From assembly GCF_007990755.1 (NCBI RefSeq), contig NZ_BJXA01000029.1, positions 1 through 64,000 on the forward strand: 64,000 nt of DNA, given 5' to 3'. The translations under genes were made by a program, and so were the position numbers. Position 1 is the stretch's first letter; each line of letters begins with the position of its first letter. Source of the stretch: Nocardia ninae NBRC 108245. Its GTDB lineage: Bacteria; Actinomycetota; Actinomycetes; Mycobacteriales; Mycobacteriaceae. Shown here piece by piece: positions 18,142 through 27,567 of the stretch. Below the pieces are notes generated by a model that saw only the letters and a list, made by a program, of their open reading frames with translations, made no database searches and was not told the origin of the DNA.

Positions 18142-20085
18142 CTACAGCGAGACCGGGTAGACCGGCTCCTGGATCTCCGGCTTGATGCGGTTCTCGACGA
18201 AGATCCCGTGCCACACCATGAACACCAGCAGCGTCCACAGCCGACGGCTGTGGTCGACGCCGCCCGCCCGGTGCGCGACGAGCATGTCGCTGATCGCGGC
18301 CTTGTTCAGCAGGTGGTCGGTCTGCGATTCGAGGATCTGCTGCTGCGCCCAGTCGTAGAGTTCGGTGCCGCGCAACCAGTGTCGCAGCGGGACCGGGAAG
18401 CCGAGCTTGGCGCGGTGCAGCACGTGTGGCGGCACGATGCCCTCGAGGGCCTGGCGCAGTGCGTATTTCGTGGTTTCCTTGGTGATCTTCTGCTCGAACG
18501 GCAGCCCCTCGGCGACCTTCAGCACCTCGGAATCCAGGAAGGGCACCCGCAATTCGAGCGAGTTGGCCATGGTCATCTTGTCGGCCTTGACCAGGATGTC
18601 ACCGCGCAGCCAGGTGAACAGGTCCAGGTGCTGCATGCGGGCCACTGGATCCCAGCCGCGTGACTGCGCGTAGATCGGCGCCGTCACGTCCTGATGGGTC
18701 CATTCGGGCCGGAATTCGCGTAGCACGGAACGCAATTGGGCGTCGCTGAAGCTGCGGGCGTTGCCGTAGTAACGCTCTTCCAGGCTGAGTGAGCCGCGGT
18801 GCAGCAGACTCTTGCCGCGGGTGCCGTCCGGAATGCGCTCGGAGAGCTTGCCCGCCAGCTTGCGCAGCCCGCCGGGCAGGTACTCGAAAGGCTTGAGCGA
18901 CAACGGCTCCCGGTAGATCGTGTACCCGCCGAACAGCTCGTCGGCGCCCTCGCCGGACAGCACCACCTTGACGTGCTTGCGCGCTTCCTTCGCCACGAAG
19001 TACAGCGGCACCAGCGCCGGGTCGGCCACGGGATCGTCGAGGTACCAGACGATTTCGGGAATCGCGGCGGCGAACTCGGCGGGGGAGACGGTCTTGATCA
19101 CGTGCTTGGCGCCGATCGCCTCGGCCGTCTCGGCGGCGACGTCGGCCTCCGAATAGCCTTCGCGCTCGAAGCAACTGGTGAAGGTGATCAGTTTCGGGTT
19201 GTGCCGCATGGCCAGCGCGGCGACCGCGGTGGAGTCGATACCGCCGGACAGGAACGAGCCGACGGTGACGTCCGCGCGCATGTGCTTGGCGACCGAATCC
19301 TCCATGGCCTCGGCGATTTCGCGGTAACGCGCGGCCGCCGAGCCCGGCGCGAACGGGCGCACCGTGAACTGGGGATGGAAGTACCGAGTGGCCTTCGGCG
19401 CCTCGCCCGGTCGCACCGTCGCGTAGCTGCCGGACTCCAGCCGCCGGATGTCCTTGTGCAGCGTCTCCGCTTCCGGCACGTACTGCAGCACGGTGTAGTG
19501 CTCCAGCGCGCGCGGATCAAGCGCGTCGGTCAGTTCGAGCGCGGGCAGCAGTTCCAGCAGGCTCTTCTTCTCGCTGCCGAACGCGGTCCCGCCGGGGCCG
19601 GTGGCCAGGAACAGCGGCTTGATGCCGAACGGGTCGCGCGCCAGGAACAGTTCCTTGGTCTCGGTGTCCCAGATCGCGAACGCGAACATGCCGCGCAGCT
19701 TGCGCACCGCCTCGGGGCCCCAGTAGTGGAACGCCGCGACCACGGCCTCGCCGTCACCCTCGGTCAGGAAGATGCCGTCGTCGCCGAACTCCGCACCGTG
19801 CGCCTCTGCCAATTCCTTGCGCAGCTCGATGTAGTTGTAGATCTCGCCGTTGAAGGTCAGCGCGTAGCGCTCCCGGTTCTCCGGCGGGCCCCAGCGCAGC
19901 GGCTGGTGCGAGTGCTCGATGTCGATGATCGACAGCCGGTTGAAGCCGAAGATCATGTGATCGTCGTGCCAGGTGCCGCGTTCGTCGGGGCCGCGGTGCC
20001 GGACGCAGTGCAGCGCGTCGTACACCTGCTCCACCACGCCAGGTGCTGCCTCGTCAGATGTCAGAAACCCGAGCAGTCCACACAC
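18142..20085 (-). CDS. asnB: Asparagine synthase (glutamine-hydrolysing)
   Basis: Makes asparagine, or amidates related carboxylates, with glutamine as ammonia donor; M. tuberculosis AsnB (Rv2201) is needed for envelope amidation and antibiotic tolerance. It has 647 residues. The N-terminal class II amidotransferase domain must begin Met-Cys, and only the GTG at 20085 gives this (MCGLLGFLTSDE), so the start is fixed even though the frame stays open upstream. NGEIYNY is at about 79-85, and the synthetase PP-loop SGGIDS is at about 280-285. A GAGAAACGAGG stretch lies upstream of the GTG. Confidence 0.96.
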   Translation of the reverse strand: MCGLLGFLTSDEAAPGVVEQVYDALHCVRHRGPDERGTWHDDHMIFGFNRLSIIDIEHSHQPLRWGPPENRERYALTFNGEIYNYIELRKELAEAHGAEFGDDGIFLTEGDGEAVVAAFHYWGPEAVRKLRGMFAFAIWDTETKELFLARDPFGIKPLFLATGPGGTAFGSEKKSLLELLPALELTDALDPRALEHYTVLQYVPEAETLHKDIRRLESGSYATVRPGEAPKATRYFHPQFTVRPFAPGSAAARYREIAEAMEDSVAKHMRADVTVGSFLSGGIDSTAVAALAMRHNPKLITFTSCFEREGYSEADVAAETAEAIGAKHVIKTVSPAEFAAAIPEIVWYLDDPVADPALVPLYFVAKEARKHVKVVLSGEGADELFGGYTIYREPLSLKPFEYLPGGLRKLAGKLSERIPDGTRGKSLLHRGSLSLEERYYGNARSFSDAQLRSVLREFRPEWTHQDVTAPIYAQSRGWDPVARMQHLDLFTWLRGDILVKADKMTMANSLELRVPFLDSEVLKVAEGLPFEQKITKETTKYALRQALEGIVPPHVLHRAKLGFPVPLRHWLRGTELYDWAQQQILESQTDHLLNKAAISDMLVAHRAGGVDHSRRLWTLLVFMVWHGIFVENRIKPEIQEPVYPVSL

Positions 20086-20543
20086 GGCGTCGGCAACCTC
20101 GTTTCTCCGGTCGGGACGCCGCCGAAAGTGCGGCGTCCGGATGTCTTGCGGGGGCGGTGCGCAGCGTCTGCCGCGAGCGGTTGTTCCGGTACGTGCCGGG
20201 GCCTGCTCTCGCGGTGAGCACAGCGGCCGAAATGTTGTGTCCGAGTATGCCGCACATACCCACTCCGCGCGCATCGCGCTCCCTGTCCAGGGCTTTTACG
20301 TACCGATCCCAAGGTGACCGCGACTGGCTCACCTGTCCGCACGCCATTGGCGGAGTGTCGAATGCGACCCGACGACAAAGAGGGCGCCCGTTTGGTCTAC
20401 GCTGCGTAGTACTCAGGCCATTCTCAGGCGGCGCATGCGCTCGACCGGGGACCGGCCTGACATGTGCTTAGAACGTATCGCCGGGCGGTCGCAGCCCAGG
20501 CGGTGCAAATGTCGGAATGTGTGGCGACCAGGAAGGCGTGAGC
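20086..20543. promoter_or_regulatory. Divergent promoter region of asnB and ctaC
   Basis: 458 bases without a supported gene. A possible -10 hexamer TACGCT lies at 20398-20403 in the ctaC direction. No clear operator or structured RNA was seen. Confidence 0.4.
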
Positions 20544-21629
20544 GTGGCGCACAAGGCGAGCGAAGAGATCGGGGCACGACCCGCCAAGGGTCTGCAGAGC
20601 CGCATCCTTCGGCGGGCCGGGCTGGCGGTGTCCCTCGGGATCACCGCGGTGCTCGTCTCGGGCTGCTCCATCGACAATGTTTGGCTGCGGTTCGGCTGGC
20701 CCTCGGGTGTCACGCCGCAGGCCACCCGGATGCGGGAGCTGTGGACCTGGTCGATCGTCGCCGCTCTGGCGATGGGCGTGCTGGTGTGGGGTCTGACCTT
20801 CTGGACCGTCGCCTTCCACCGCAAGAAGCCGGACTCCCCGGAGTTCCCGCGCCAGACCGGATACAACGTGCCGCTGGAGCTGACCTACACGGCGGTGCCG
20901 TTCGTCATCATCGCGGTGCTGTTCTACTTCACCGTCGTCGTGCAGAACTACGTGCACGAGAAGGTGGCCGACCCCGACGTCACCGTCGACGTGACCGCCT
21001 TCCAGTGGAACTGGAAGTTCGGCTACCGCGACGTGAACTTCAAGGACGGCTACCGCTTCGAGGGCATCGACACCACGCGTGAGTCGTCGAACCAGGAGCA
21101 GCTCGAGGAGTACAAGGAACGGACCAAGGACGGTCACCCGCAGCCGGGCCCGGTGCACGGCAAGCCGGAGAACGACATCCTGTCCTACCTGCACTACGAC
21201 AAGGTCGAGACCTACGGTTCCAGCACCGAGGTGCCGGTCCTGGTGCTGCCGACCAACAAGGTCATCGAGTTCCAGCTCGCCGCCGCCGACGTGGTGCACG
21301 CCTTCTGGGTGCCCGAGTTCCTGTTCAAGCGCGACGTGATGCCGAACCCGAAGGAAAACCACTCGGACAACGTCTTCCAGATCTCCAAGATCGAAAAGGA
21401 AGGCGCGTTCGTCGGCCGCTGCGCCGAGATGTGCGGCACCTTCCACTCGATGATGAACTTCGAGGTCCGCGCGGTGTCGCCGGAGAAGTTCACCAGGTAC
21501 CTGGACGCGCGCCAAGCGGGCAAGACCAACGCCGAGGCGCTCGACTCCATCGGTGAATCGCCGGTCGCCACCTCGACTCGGCCGTTCAACACCGAGCGCA
21601 CGACCAAGACCGCGGCCGAGGCGAAGTAA
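20544..21629 (+). CDS. ctaC: Cytochrome c oxidase subunit II (aa3-type)
   Basis: Copper A-bearing subunit of the terminal oxidase. It has 361 residues from the GTG at 20544, chosen because AGGAAGG lies seven bases before it; a GTG at 20538 is too close to that site. A lipoprotein signal ends in VLVSGC (Cys about 41). Two membrane segments lie at about 68-90 and 112-133. The CuA ligands are His252, Cys293, Cys297, His301 and Met304 in VVHAFW and GRCAEMCGTFHSMM. The actinobacterial inserted loop is present. It is followed by ctaF, as in M. tuberculosis (Rv2200c-Rv2199c). Confidence 0.96.
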   Translation: MAHKASEEIGARPAKGLQSRILRRAGLAVSLGITAVLVSGCSIDNVWLRFGWPSGVTPQATRMRELWTWSIVAALAMGVLVWGLTFWTVAFHRKKPDSPEFPRQTGYNVPLELTYTAVPFVIIAVLFYFTVVVQNYVHEKVADPDVTVDVTAFQWNWKFGYRDVNFKDGYRFEGIDTTRESSNQEQLEEYKERTKDGHPQPGPVHGKPENDILSYLHYDKVETYGSSTEVPVLVLPTNKVIEFQLAAADVVHAFWVPEFLFKRDVMPNPKENHSDNVFQISKIEKEGAFVGRCAEMCGTFHSMMNFEVRAVSPEKFTRYLDARQAGKTNAEALDSIGESPVATSTRPFNTERTTKTAAEAK

Positions 21630-21638
21630 GGGACTGAT

Positions 21639-22055
21639 ATGAAGATCGAAGCGCGGATATTCGAACTGCTGACGGTGTTCTTCATCATCGTCGCGATTGT
21701 CTACGGCTACTTCACCGGCGTCTCCCGCACCGGCGTGGAATGGGCGGGCACCACCGCAACCGTCCTCACCGCCGGCCTGTCGCTGATCATCGGCACCTAC
21801 TTCCGCTTCGTCGCACGTCGCCTCGACCTGCGTCCCGAAGACTACGAAGACGCCGAGATCGTCGACGGCGCAGGCGACCTAGGCTTCTTCTCGCCCGGCA
21901 GCTTCTGGCCCATCACCCTGGCCGCCGCAGGCTCCATCACCGCCCTCGGATTGGCCTTCTTCCAGTTCTGGTTGATCGGCCTCGGCGTGATCTGCGTGCT
22001 GATCGCCGCCGCAGGGCTGGTGTTCGAGTACTACCTCGGCCCCGAAAAGCACTGA
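21639..22055 (+). CDS. ctaF: Cytochrome c oxidase subunit IV, actinobacterial type
   Basis: 138-residue membrane subunit with four hydrophobic segments. It starts [15 protein letters not shown] and contains the acidic loop [17 protein letters not shown] typical of the family (M. tuberculosis Rv2199c). It sits nine bases after ctaC, so both are one transcript; GGGACTGAT precedes the ATG. In M. tuberculosis mmpS3 comes next, but here a strong terminator follows instead. Confidence 0.94.
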   Translation: MKIEARIFELLTVFFIIVAIVYGYFTGVSRTGVEWAGTTATVLTAGLSLIIGTYFRFVARRLDLRPEDYEDAEIVDGAGDLGFFSPGSFWPITLAAAGSITALGLAFFQFWLIGLGVICVLIAAAGLVFEYYLGPEKH

Positions 22056-22065
22056 GCTATCTCAC

Positions 22066-22100
22066 GAAAGCCCCCTCCGCTGGTTGCGGAGGGGGCTTTC
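22066..22100 (+). terminator. Terminator of ctaC-ctaF
   Basis: Perfect 15-bp stem (GAAAGCCCCCTCCGC and complement) with loop TGGTT, beginning 11 bases after the ctaF stop codon. Confidence 0.92.
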
Positions 22101-22477
22101 GGCATTCCATATGCGACTTGACGCAGGTTGCGGGTTCTTGACGTGTGTTGCAGCAGACGTCAGGCGGGTGCAGCCTGCGTTAAGTGGTGCAGGTTGCGTT
22201 AAGTGGGCGCGAAGGGTGTTGGGCTTGCGGAGGTCGGGGCGGTCTCGGTTGTTTGTGGATCGCAGCAGCCTCGGTTCGCGCGGGTGCCAGCAGTACTGTT
22301 CGACTTGCTCGGGCACGGCCGCTCGGCACGCCGAAGACCGACAGCCGCATCGTCGTCCAGCTCGGCGGTGAACTGGCCGCATTTATCAGGGCGAGCGCGC
22401 AGGCCGGTCGGGCTACGCCGGCTAGCGCGTAGTCGGTAGGGGGTTCGCCCCCGGTTCGATGCCGGATGGCTGGGCGG

Positions 22478-22617
22478 CGTTCTGGTGTGCGGAATTACGG
22501 CGGACTGGATGTCGTAAGCGTGCATCAGGCGGGCGTGGAGGCGCGGATCGTGCTGTGTGACGTTCTGGTGCGCGGGATTACGGCGGGTTAGATGCCGAAG
22601 GCGTGCATCAGGCGGGC
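22478..22617. repeat. Direct duplication of the 3' end of the degenerate SDR gene
   Basis: About 57 bp covering the last codons and stop of the SDR gene plus trailing sequence (22561-22617) recurs at 22478-22535, offset 83 bp. The copy encodes ARLMHAYDI where the gene ends ARLMHAFGI, but its stop codon has mutated. The rest of the spacer 22101-22587 holds only minor short repeats (GTTAAGTGG twice near 22170-22210). Confidence 0.78.
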
Positions 22618-23400
22618 GGTGGAGCGGGGGGCTACGCCGGCCAGGGCGTAGAGGGTGCGGGTGAAGCGGGGTTCGGGGCGGGGGGTGCTGGTGTGGATGG
22701 CGGATTCGATGCGGTGGGCGGTGTGGTCGGCTTCGTCGCGGTCTTCGGTGGAGTCGAGGTCCGCTCGGAAGGCGGGGTAGTGGACGGCGGTGACCTGGAT
22801 GCCGTGCGGGGATAGTTCGGCGTCGGCGCATTGGCCGAAGGTGGTCCAGGCGGCTTGGGCGCTGGCGTAGGAGGCGAAATTCGGTGCGGCGCCGGTGTGC
22901 ACGTTCCAGGGGCCGACGTTGATCACGTGGCCGGAGCCGGAGCGCAGCATGGCGGGTAGCAGGCCGAGAGTCAGGCGTAGGGGGCCGAAGTAGTTGGCGG
23001 CCATCATGCGTTGGTAGTCGCGGAACTTGTGTAGCGACTGAGTCACCGGTCTGCGCACCGGGCGACCGGCGATGTTGATCAGCACATCGACGGCGCCGAA
23101 CTCGCTGAGCACCCAGGTGACCAGCTCGTCGACATCACCGAGTGCCGAGATGTCGCAGCGATACCAGTGCGCGTCACCATTGTTCGCGCGGATCTGGTCG
23201 CAGGCCGCGATGAGCTGATCGCTGCCACGCGCAACCAACAGCAGTTGCGCACCTTGGGCGGCAAGCGTCTGAGCGGTGGCAAGGCCGACGTCCGAACAGG
23301 CGTCGGTGATCAGGACACGTCGGCCGGCGAGCGAGCGCTCCGGCGGACGGTGGCGTTTACGATCGGCGAATCCCACCGGGGCAGCACGAAATTCGGGCAT
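22588..23400 (-). CDS. Short-chain dehydrogenase-like protein lacking catalytic residues
   Basis: 270 residues with a recognisable SDR fold: LINIAGRP (NAG motif), NYFGPLRLT and VTAVHYP. The key motifs are changed, however. The nucleotide loop TGxxxGxG reads TDACSDVG (about 32-39), the catalytic Ser position reads INVGPW, and YxxxK reads YASAQ (Tyr178, Gln182), so the lysine and serine are missing. It is probably a non-catalytic paralogue. The ATG at 23400 is chosen; an ATG at 23448 would add a Cys-rich, unconserved stretch. Its 3' end is partly duplicated downstream. No operon partner is evident. Confidence 0.78.
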   Translation of the reverse strand: MPEFRAAPVGFADRKRHRPPERSLAGRRVLITDACSDVGLATAQTLAAQGAQLLLVARGSDQLIAACDQIRANNGDAHWYRCDISALGDVDELVTWVLSEFGAVDVLINIAGRPVRRPVTQSLHKFRDYQRMMAANYFGPLRLTLGLLPAMLRSGSGHVINVGPWNVHTGAAPNFASYASAQAAWTTFGQCADAELSPHGIQVTAVHYPAFRADLDSTEDRDEADHTAHRIESAIHTSTPRPEPRFTRTLYALAGVAPRSTARLMHAFGI

Positions 23401-24371
23401 CGGCACAGCAACCTTCACACGCGATCGGGCTGAACACACGCACGGCACCCCGCCGACAGTGCCGAAGCCGCCCGCCGCCGCAACCTTCTGGCGACCACAT
23501 GCGGCCGGTCACAGTATAGGGTTTGCCACCCGGTTGATGGAGCCGTTCGCACGGATGCCCAGCCCACCCAGCCTCCGCTTGCCCACCGCCAGGCGAACAC
23601 CGCTGCGCCCCTGCGCACCTCGCCGCAGTTACCCACCAGCCCCCTCCGTCGCCGAATGGGGTGCTGAAGCCGCCGTACCCAGCAACAGTTTGCTGCCGTC
23701 ATGTCCCGCTCGGTGATCGATAGCCCGCCGAGTGGGGCATGAGGACGCTGCGTCCTGCGGTTTGCCGCTGTCATGTCCCGTTGGGTGATTGGTGGCCCGG
23801 CGAGTGGGGCATGAGGACGCTGCGTCCTGCGGTTTGCCGCCGTCATGTCCCGTTGGGTGATCGGTGGCCCGCCGAGTGGGGCATGGAGGCGTCGTGGCCT
23901 GCGGTTTGCCGTCGCCGTGTTCCAATGGCCGCCGGCTGTATGAGGCGGTCGCCGAATGGGACGTGCGGGCGCTGTTTCGGCGTTTCACCGCCCCCATGCC
24001 CCCGTTGCGTGCTCGGTGGTTCGCTGAGTGGGACGTGAGGGCGTTGTGTCCGATGGTTTGCCGGCCCGCTGGGGCGTGCGGAGCAGAGGCACGTTGCCAG
24101 CCGCTGCTGGACGGAGCGCGAGTCCGGTTGCGTGCGTGCTCTCGACATGCGACAGCTAGCTCACCAGCGATGACACTGCTGACGAAGGTGCCGGGGGTGG
24201 CGGCTGGAAACACGTTCGACTCGTAGGTGACGCCGTATCCCGTTCGATGAGCGCCTGCACGAGACGACCGCCGAACGGGACATAAGGACGTCGCTTTCTA
24301 GGACGTAACCGTGCCCGTGGCGCGAGCCAGGGACTCGCGGCCGTTGGGCGCGAGTCCCAGTGCGCTGACCC
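23401..24371. repeat. Gene-free spacer with a 72-bp tandem array
   Basis: From about 23698 to 23915 there are three close copies of a 72-bp unit (GTCATGTCCCGTTGGGTGAT, then GAGTGGGGCATGAGGACGCT, then GTCCTGCGGTTTGCCGCC), followed by two decayed copies to about 24060. Each unit is a palindrome pair of the TTTGCCGC family. A further related inverted pair (TCCCGTTCG with CGAACGGGA) lies near 24238-24285. The left part (23401-23690) shows nothing else. The 72-bp period makes open frames on both strands, which are not genes. Confidence 0.83.
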
Positions 24372-25649
24372 CTACTCCTCCGACTCGTACCGCAGCGCGT
24401 TCTCCGACCGGCAGATCTCGTCGATTCCGGACACGATGTCGCGCAACAGTTCTGAGGGGAGGGCGGCGGGGCGGAGGCGGCTGGTGAAGGTGATGAGGCC
24501 GTGGTCTTCGGGGGAGAGGCCGCGGGCGGCGGATTCGGAGCGCAGGTAGCGGGAGCGGACGCCGTAGGTCATGGCGGAGATGACGGTGAAGCAGCCGGTG
24601 CGTTCGCGGTGGCCGGCGAACAGGTCGTGCAGGCGGTAGAAGACCGACGTGTAGCTCGACAGGGGCGCGAAAATGCCGACGCGGTAGGCGGGTCCGCGTT
24701 CGGAGGAGCTGAGGGCGGTGTCGGCGAGGTATTCGGCGTCGCGCAGGGTTTGCACCTTCGGCGCGAACAGCACCGCGCCCGCGGCGGCGTTGCGCAACGG
24801 CATGCCTGCCGGACCGCTCGCGGCGGACGCGATGACGCCCAGCGACTTTCTCGCACGCGACCCGACCTCGCGCCGCGCCCGCACGGAACGGGTGGGTGCG
24901 GTGGGGTGCAGGGTCGACCACTGGCCGAACCGCACCGTGCCCAGCTGCACATGCCCCACACCGCCGGGGCGTGCCACCTTCAACGGCGCGGTGTCGACCC
25001 ACCGGCCTACTTGCAGCGCCGCGTTGCCCGGCCGCATGATCTCGGCGTAGGCGTGTTCCACGAACGAGTCGAAATCGAGGAAGCGGTCCGCGTTGGTGGT
25101 GAGCCAGGTGCGGTCCTTGTCGATGTCGATCACGTCGAGAGTGAGCGCGGTGATGATGCCCGCGCGGCCACCCGCGCCGAGAATGCGGTGGAAACGCTCG
25201 GCGTGGTGGGTGCGCCCGCAGGTGCCGATGCGGCCGTCGTTGTCGACGTACTCCAGATCGACGACCTGATCTATGAACATGCCGTACTTGTGCGAGGCCG
25301 CGCTCACCCCGCCCACGGACGCGAATCCGCCCGCGGTGATGTCGCGATGGTCGCCGACGATCGGCAGGCCGAGCCCGTGCGCGCCGAGTCGCCGGTCGAT
25401 GTCGGACAGCTTGGCGCCCGCCTGCACGCGCACCGTTCGCCGCCCCAGGTTGATGTCGAGCACCTGATTCATCCGGCGCAGCGACACCACCGTCGGCTGG
25501 GCGGGCAGCGTCAGGCCGTCGTCGAGTTGCTCGCCGCCGCGCACGGTGAGCCGTTGCGCGCGTCCGCGTGAATCCCGAACCGTGCGAACGACATCCGCCG
25601 TATCGCGGGGTAGGTATTCCTCGGCGGAGACAAACTGCGGCGTGCTCAT
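24372..25649 (-). CDS. FAD-dependent oxidoreductase, PCMH-type
   Basis: 425 residues. The N-terminal FAD_binding_4 (vanillyl-alcohol-oxidase type) domain shows QRLTVRGGEQLDDGL, RVQAGAKLSDIDRRL and the flavin-contacting stretch GDHRDITAGGFASVGGVSAASHKYG at about 99-123. The C-terminal half is less typical and could be a substrate cap. Relatives include plant cytokinin-dehydrogenase-like and decaprenyl-ribose-oxidase-like enzymes, but the substrate is not identifiable. The start is supported by a TAGCTT box seven bases before the ATG. It lies 51 bases from phoD on the same strand; because it seems to have its own promoter, it is probably not in the phoD transcript only. Confidence 0.85.
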   Translation of the reverse strand: MSTPQFVSAEEYLPRDTADVVRTVRDSRGRAQRLTVRGGEQLDDGLTLPAQPTVVSLRRMNQVLDINLGRRTVRVQAGAKLSDIDRRLGAHGLGLPIVGDHRDITAGGFASVGGVSAASHKYGMFIDQVVDLEYVDNDGRIGTCGRTHHAERFHRILGAGGRAGIITALTLDVIDIDKDRTWLTTNADRFLDFDSFVEHAYAEIMRPGNAALQVGRWVDTAPLKVARPGGVGHVQLGTVRFGQWSTLHPTAPTRSVRARREVGSRARKSLGVIASAASGPAGMPLRNAAAGAVLFAPKVQTLRDAEYLADTALSSSERGPAYRVGIFAPLSSYTSVFYRLHDLFAGHRERTGCFTVISAMTYGVRSRYLRSESAARGLSPEDHGLITFTSRLRPAALPSELLRDIVSGIDEICRSENALRYESEE

Positions 25650-25656
25650 GGCACGA

Positions 25657-25662
25657 AAGCTA
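25657..25662 (-). promoter_or_regulatory. -10 box for the FAD oxidoreductase
   Basis: TAGCTT on the minus strand, seven bases before the ATG at 25649. Confidence 0.55.
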
Positions 25663-25700
25663 CTACAGCGCGGCCCGCGCCGCTCGCCCGATCTCCTGTG

Positions 25701-27266
25701 CTACCGGGCGGTCGGTTCCAGCCGCTGGCTGAACAGCACGGATCCGCTCGCGTCGCACAGATCGACCGTCAGTTCCCTTGACTTGCCGTCGATCCGCACC
25801 TCGCCGAAATGCTGGAAGGCATCGAGCGGAGAACTGTTCTGCACGGGCGGGGCGTGCACGAACACCGCCTCCGGGCCGAACGTCGCATCCAGCGGATTCG
25901 GGCCGAACGCACCTGCATTGAGCGGTCCGGAGACGAACTCCCAGAACTCGTCGAAGTCGGTGAACGCCGCGCGCTCGGGGGAGTAGTGGTGCGCTGCGGT
26001 GTAATGCACGTCGGCGGTCAACCAGACCACGTCGGTCACCTTGTTCGCCTTGATCGCCGAGAGCACCTGGGCGATCTCGGTTTCCCGGCCGGACGGCGCG
26101 CCGGGATCGCCGTTGGCCGGACCCTCGAACGCGACCGTGTCCTTCTGTTCGCCGTCCTTGACGACCAGACCGAGCGGTAGGTCGTTGGCGACGATCTTCC
26201 AGGTCGCCTGCGAATCACGGAGGCCCTCGATCAGCCACTTCGTTTGTTCCGGACCGAAGATGCGGCCCTCGGCACCGTTGTTCGCGTCGTTGGTGTCCTT
26301 GTAGGTGCGCATGTCCAGCACGAAGACGTCCAGCAGCGGGCCATAGGAGATCTTGCGGTAAAGGCGGCCGTCCACAGCTTCCCTGGGCTCCACCGGCATC
26401 CACTCGTGGAACGCCTGCCAGCCGCGGGCGGCCAGGGTATCCATGCTGCGCTCGGTGTAGTCCTTGGCCGCCGGGACGAGGCCGCCCGGGTACCAGTTGT
26501 TGACCGTCTCGTGGTCGTCCCACTGCACCACCTGTGCGACAGCGGAATTGAAGCGCAGGTAGTTCTGGTCGGTCAGGTTGTAGGCGTAGTTGCCGCGGAA
26601 CTGCTGAAGGGTTTGTGCGGGAGCGCTTTTCGCCTCGGTCACGATGTTGCGCCAGATTCGCCCGTCGGGGAGTGTCACCGATTCCTTGATGGGATTGTCC
26701 GCGTAGATGCAATCACCCGAGTGGATGAACAGGTGCGGGTCGCGGGCGGCCATGGTCGCGAAGATCTTCATGCCGCCGAGGTCGGGGTTGATACCGAAAC
26801 CCTGGCCGACGACGTCGCCGGACCACTGCAGCTTGATGTCGGACGCGCCGGTAGGGACGGTGCGGAACACGCCGGTGATCGGCTCGGAGGTGCCGCCGTC
26901 GTCGCCCTCCAGGGTCACCCGGTAGTGCACTTGCTCGCCCGCGGGCAGGCCGTTGACACGCACCCGGCCGGTACCGTCGGAATCCGGGGTGAGCAACGGT
27001 CCGGTGAATCGCTTGGCGTTGGCGAACGATTCGGTCGAGGCGGTCTCCACGATCAGCTTCGCCGGCCGGTCGGCACGGGCCCAGATCAGCGCGCCGTCAC
27101 TGCGCGGGTCACCCACCGCGACACCGTGTGTCAGCACCGGGCGATGCCGGACCAGGCCGGGTCCGTCGTTCGACGAGCACGCGGCCAGCGCGGGGGCGGC
27201 CACCAGGCCGAGCGCGGAGGTGCGCAGCAGGGTGCGGCGGGAGAAGCCTTGGGTCGAACCATTCAT
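25701..27266 (-). CDS. phoD: Alkaline phosphatase/phosphodiesterase, PhoD family, Tat-exported
   Basis: Extracytoplasmic phosphate-scavenging enzyme of 521 residues. The signal region has the twin-arginine motif SRRTLLRTS followed by a hydrophobic stretch and a lipobox-like ALAAC, so a Tat-exported lipoprotein is likely. PhoD family features are the N-terminal Fn3-like domain, then SGDCIYADNP, QWDDHETVNNW and, near the C-terminus, WLTADVHYTAAHHYSP, which together supply the Fe/Ca ligands. The ATG at 27266 is preferred; a GTG at 27275 is an alternative. The spacer upstream to 27567 shows no gene. Confidence 0.94.
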   Translation of the reverse strand: MNGSTQGFSRRTLLRTSALGLVAAPALAACSSNDGPGLVRHRPVLTHGVAVGDPRSDGALIWARADRPAKLIVETASTESFANAKRFTGPLLTPDSDGTGRVRVNGLPAGEQVHYRVTLEGDDGGTSEPITGVFRTVPTGASDIKLQWSGDVVGQGFGINPDLGGMKIFATMAARDPHLFIHSGDCIYADNPIKESVTLPDGRIWRNIVTEAKSAPAQTLQQFRGNYAYNLTDQNYLRFNSAVAQVVQWDDHETVNNWYPGGLVPAAKDYTERSMDTLAARGWQAFHEWMPVEPREAVDGRLYRKISYGPLLDVFVLDMRTYKDTNDANNGAEGRIFGPEQTKWLIEGLRDSQATWKIVANDLPLGLVVKDGEQKDTVAFEGPANGDPGAPSGRETEIAQVLSAIKANKVTDVVWLTADVHYTAAHHYSPERAAFTDFDEFWEFVSGPLNAGAFGPNPLDATFGPEAVFVHAPPVQNSSPLDAFQHFGEVRIDGKSRELTVDLCDASGSVLFSQRLEPTAR

Positions 27267-27567
27267 GGGGATCACCCTGGACCAGCTATCTCAACGCAAG
27301 GTGAACGGGTCCGGTCCGGTGGGGTAACTGGGCGGCCTGCGCGGACAGTTTCGGGCCGGTCAGCGGGAATTTCCGCCGTTGGGTGGGGAAAGTGTCCGGG
27401 CAGGCCGGGTGTCCCGCAGACCCGGCGGTGGGTGGCGCACCGTTGTAAGGATCTCGTCGCTGTCATGTACCGCTCATGCTTCCGTTGGAGTCGCAGCCGT
27501 AGTCACGGCCGCAGCTGTAAACCATGGCCGCAGCCGTATTGCCCTGCCATACCGGGTGGTCGGGGAG

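Noticed and set aside
23698-24060. CRISPR array
   Set aside because: Units are contiguous, without unique spacers, and no cas gene is present. The same applies to the other arrays in the window.
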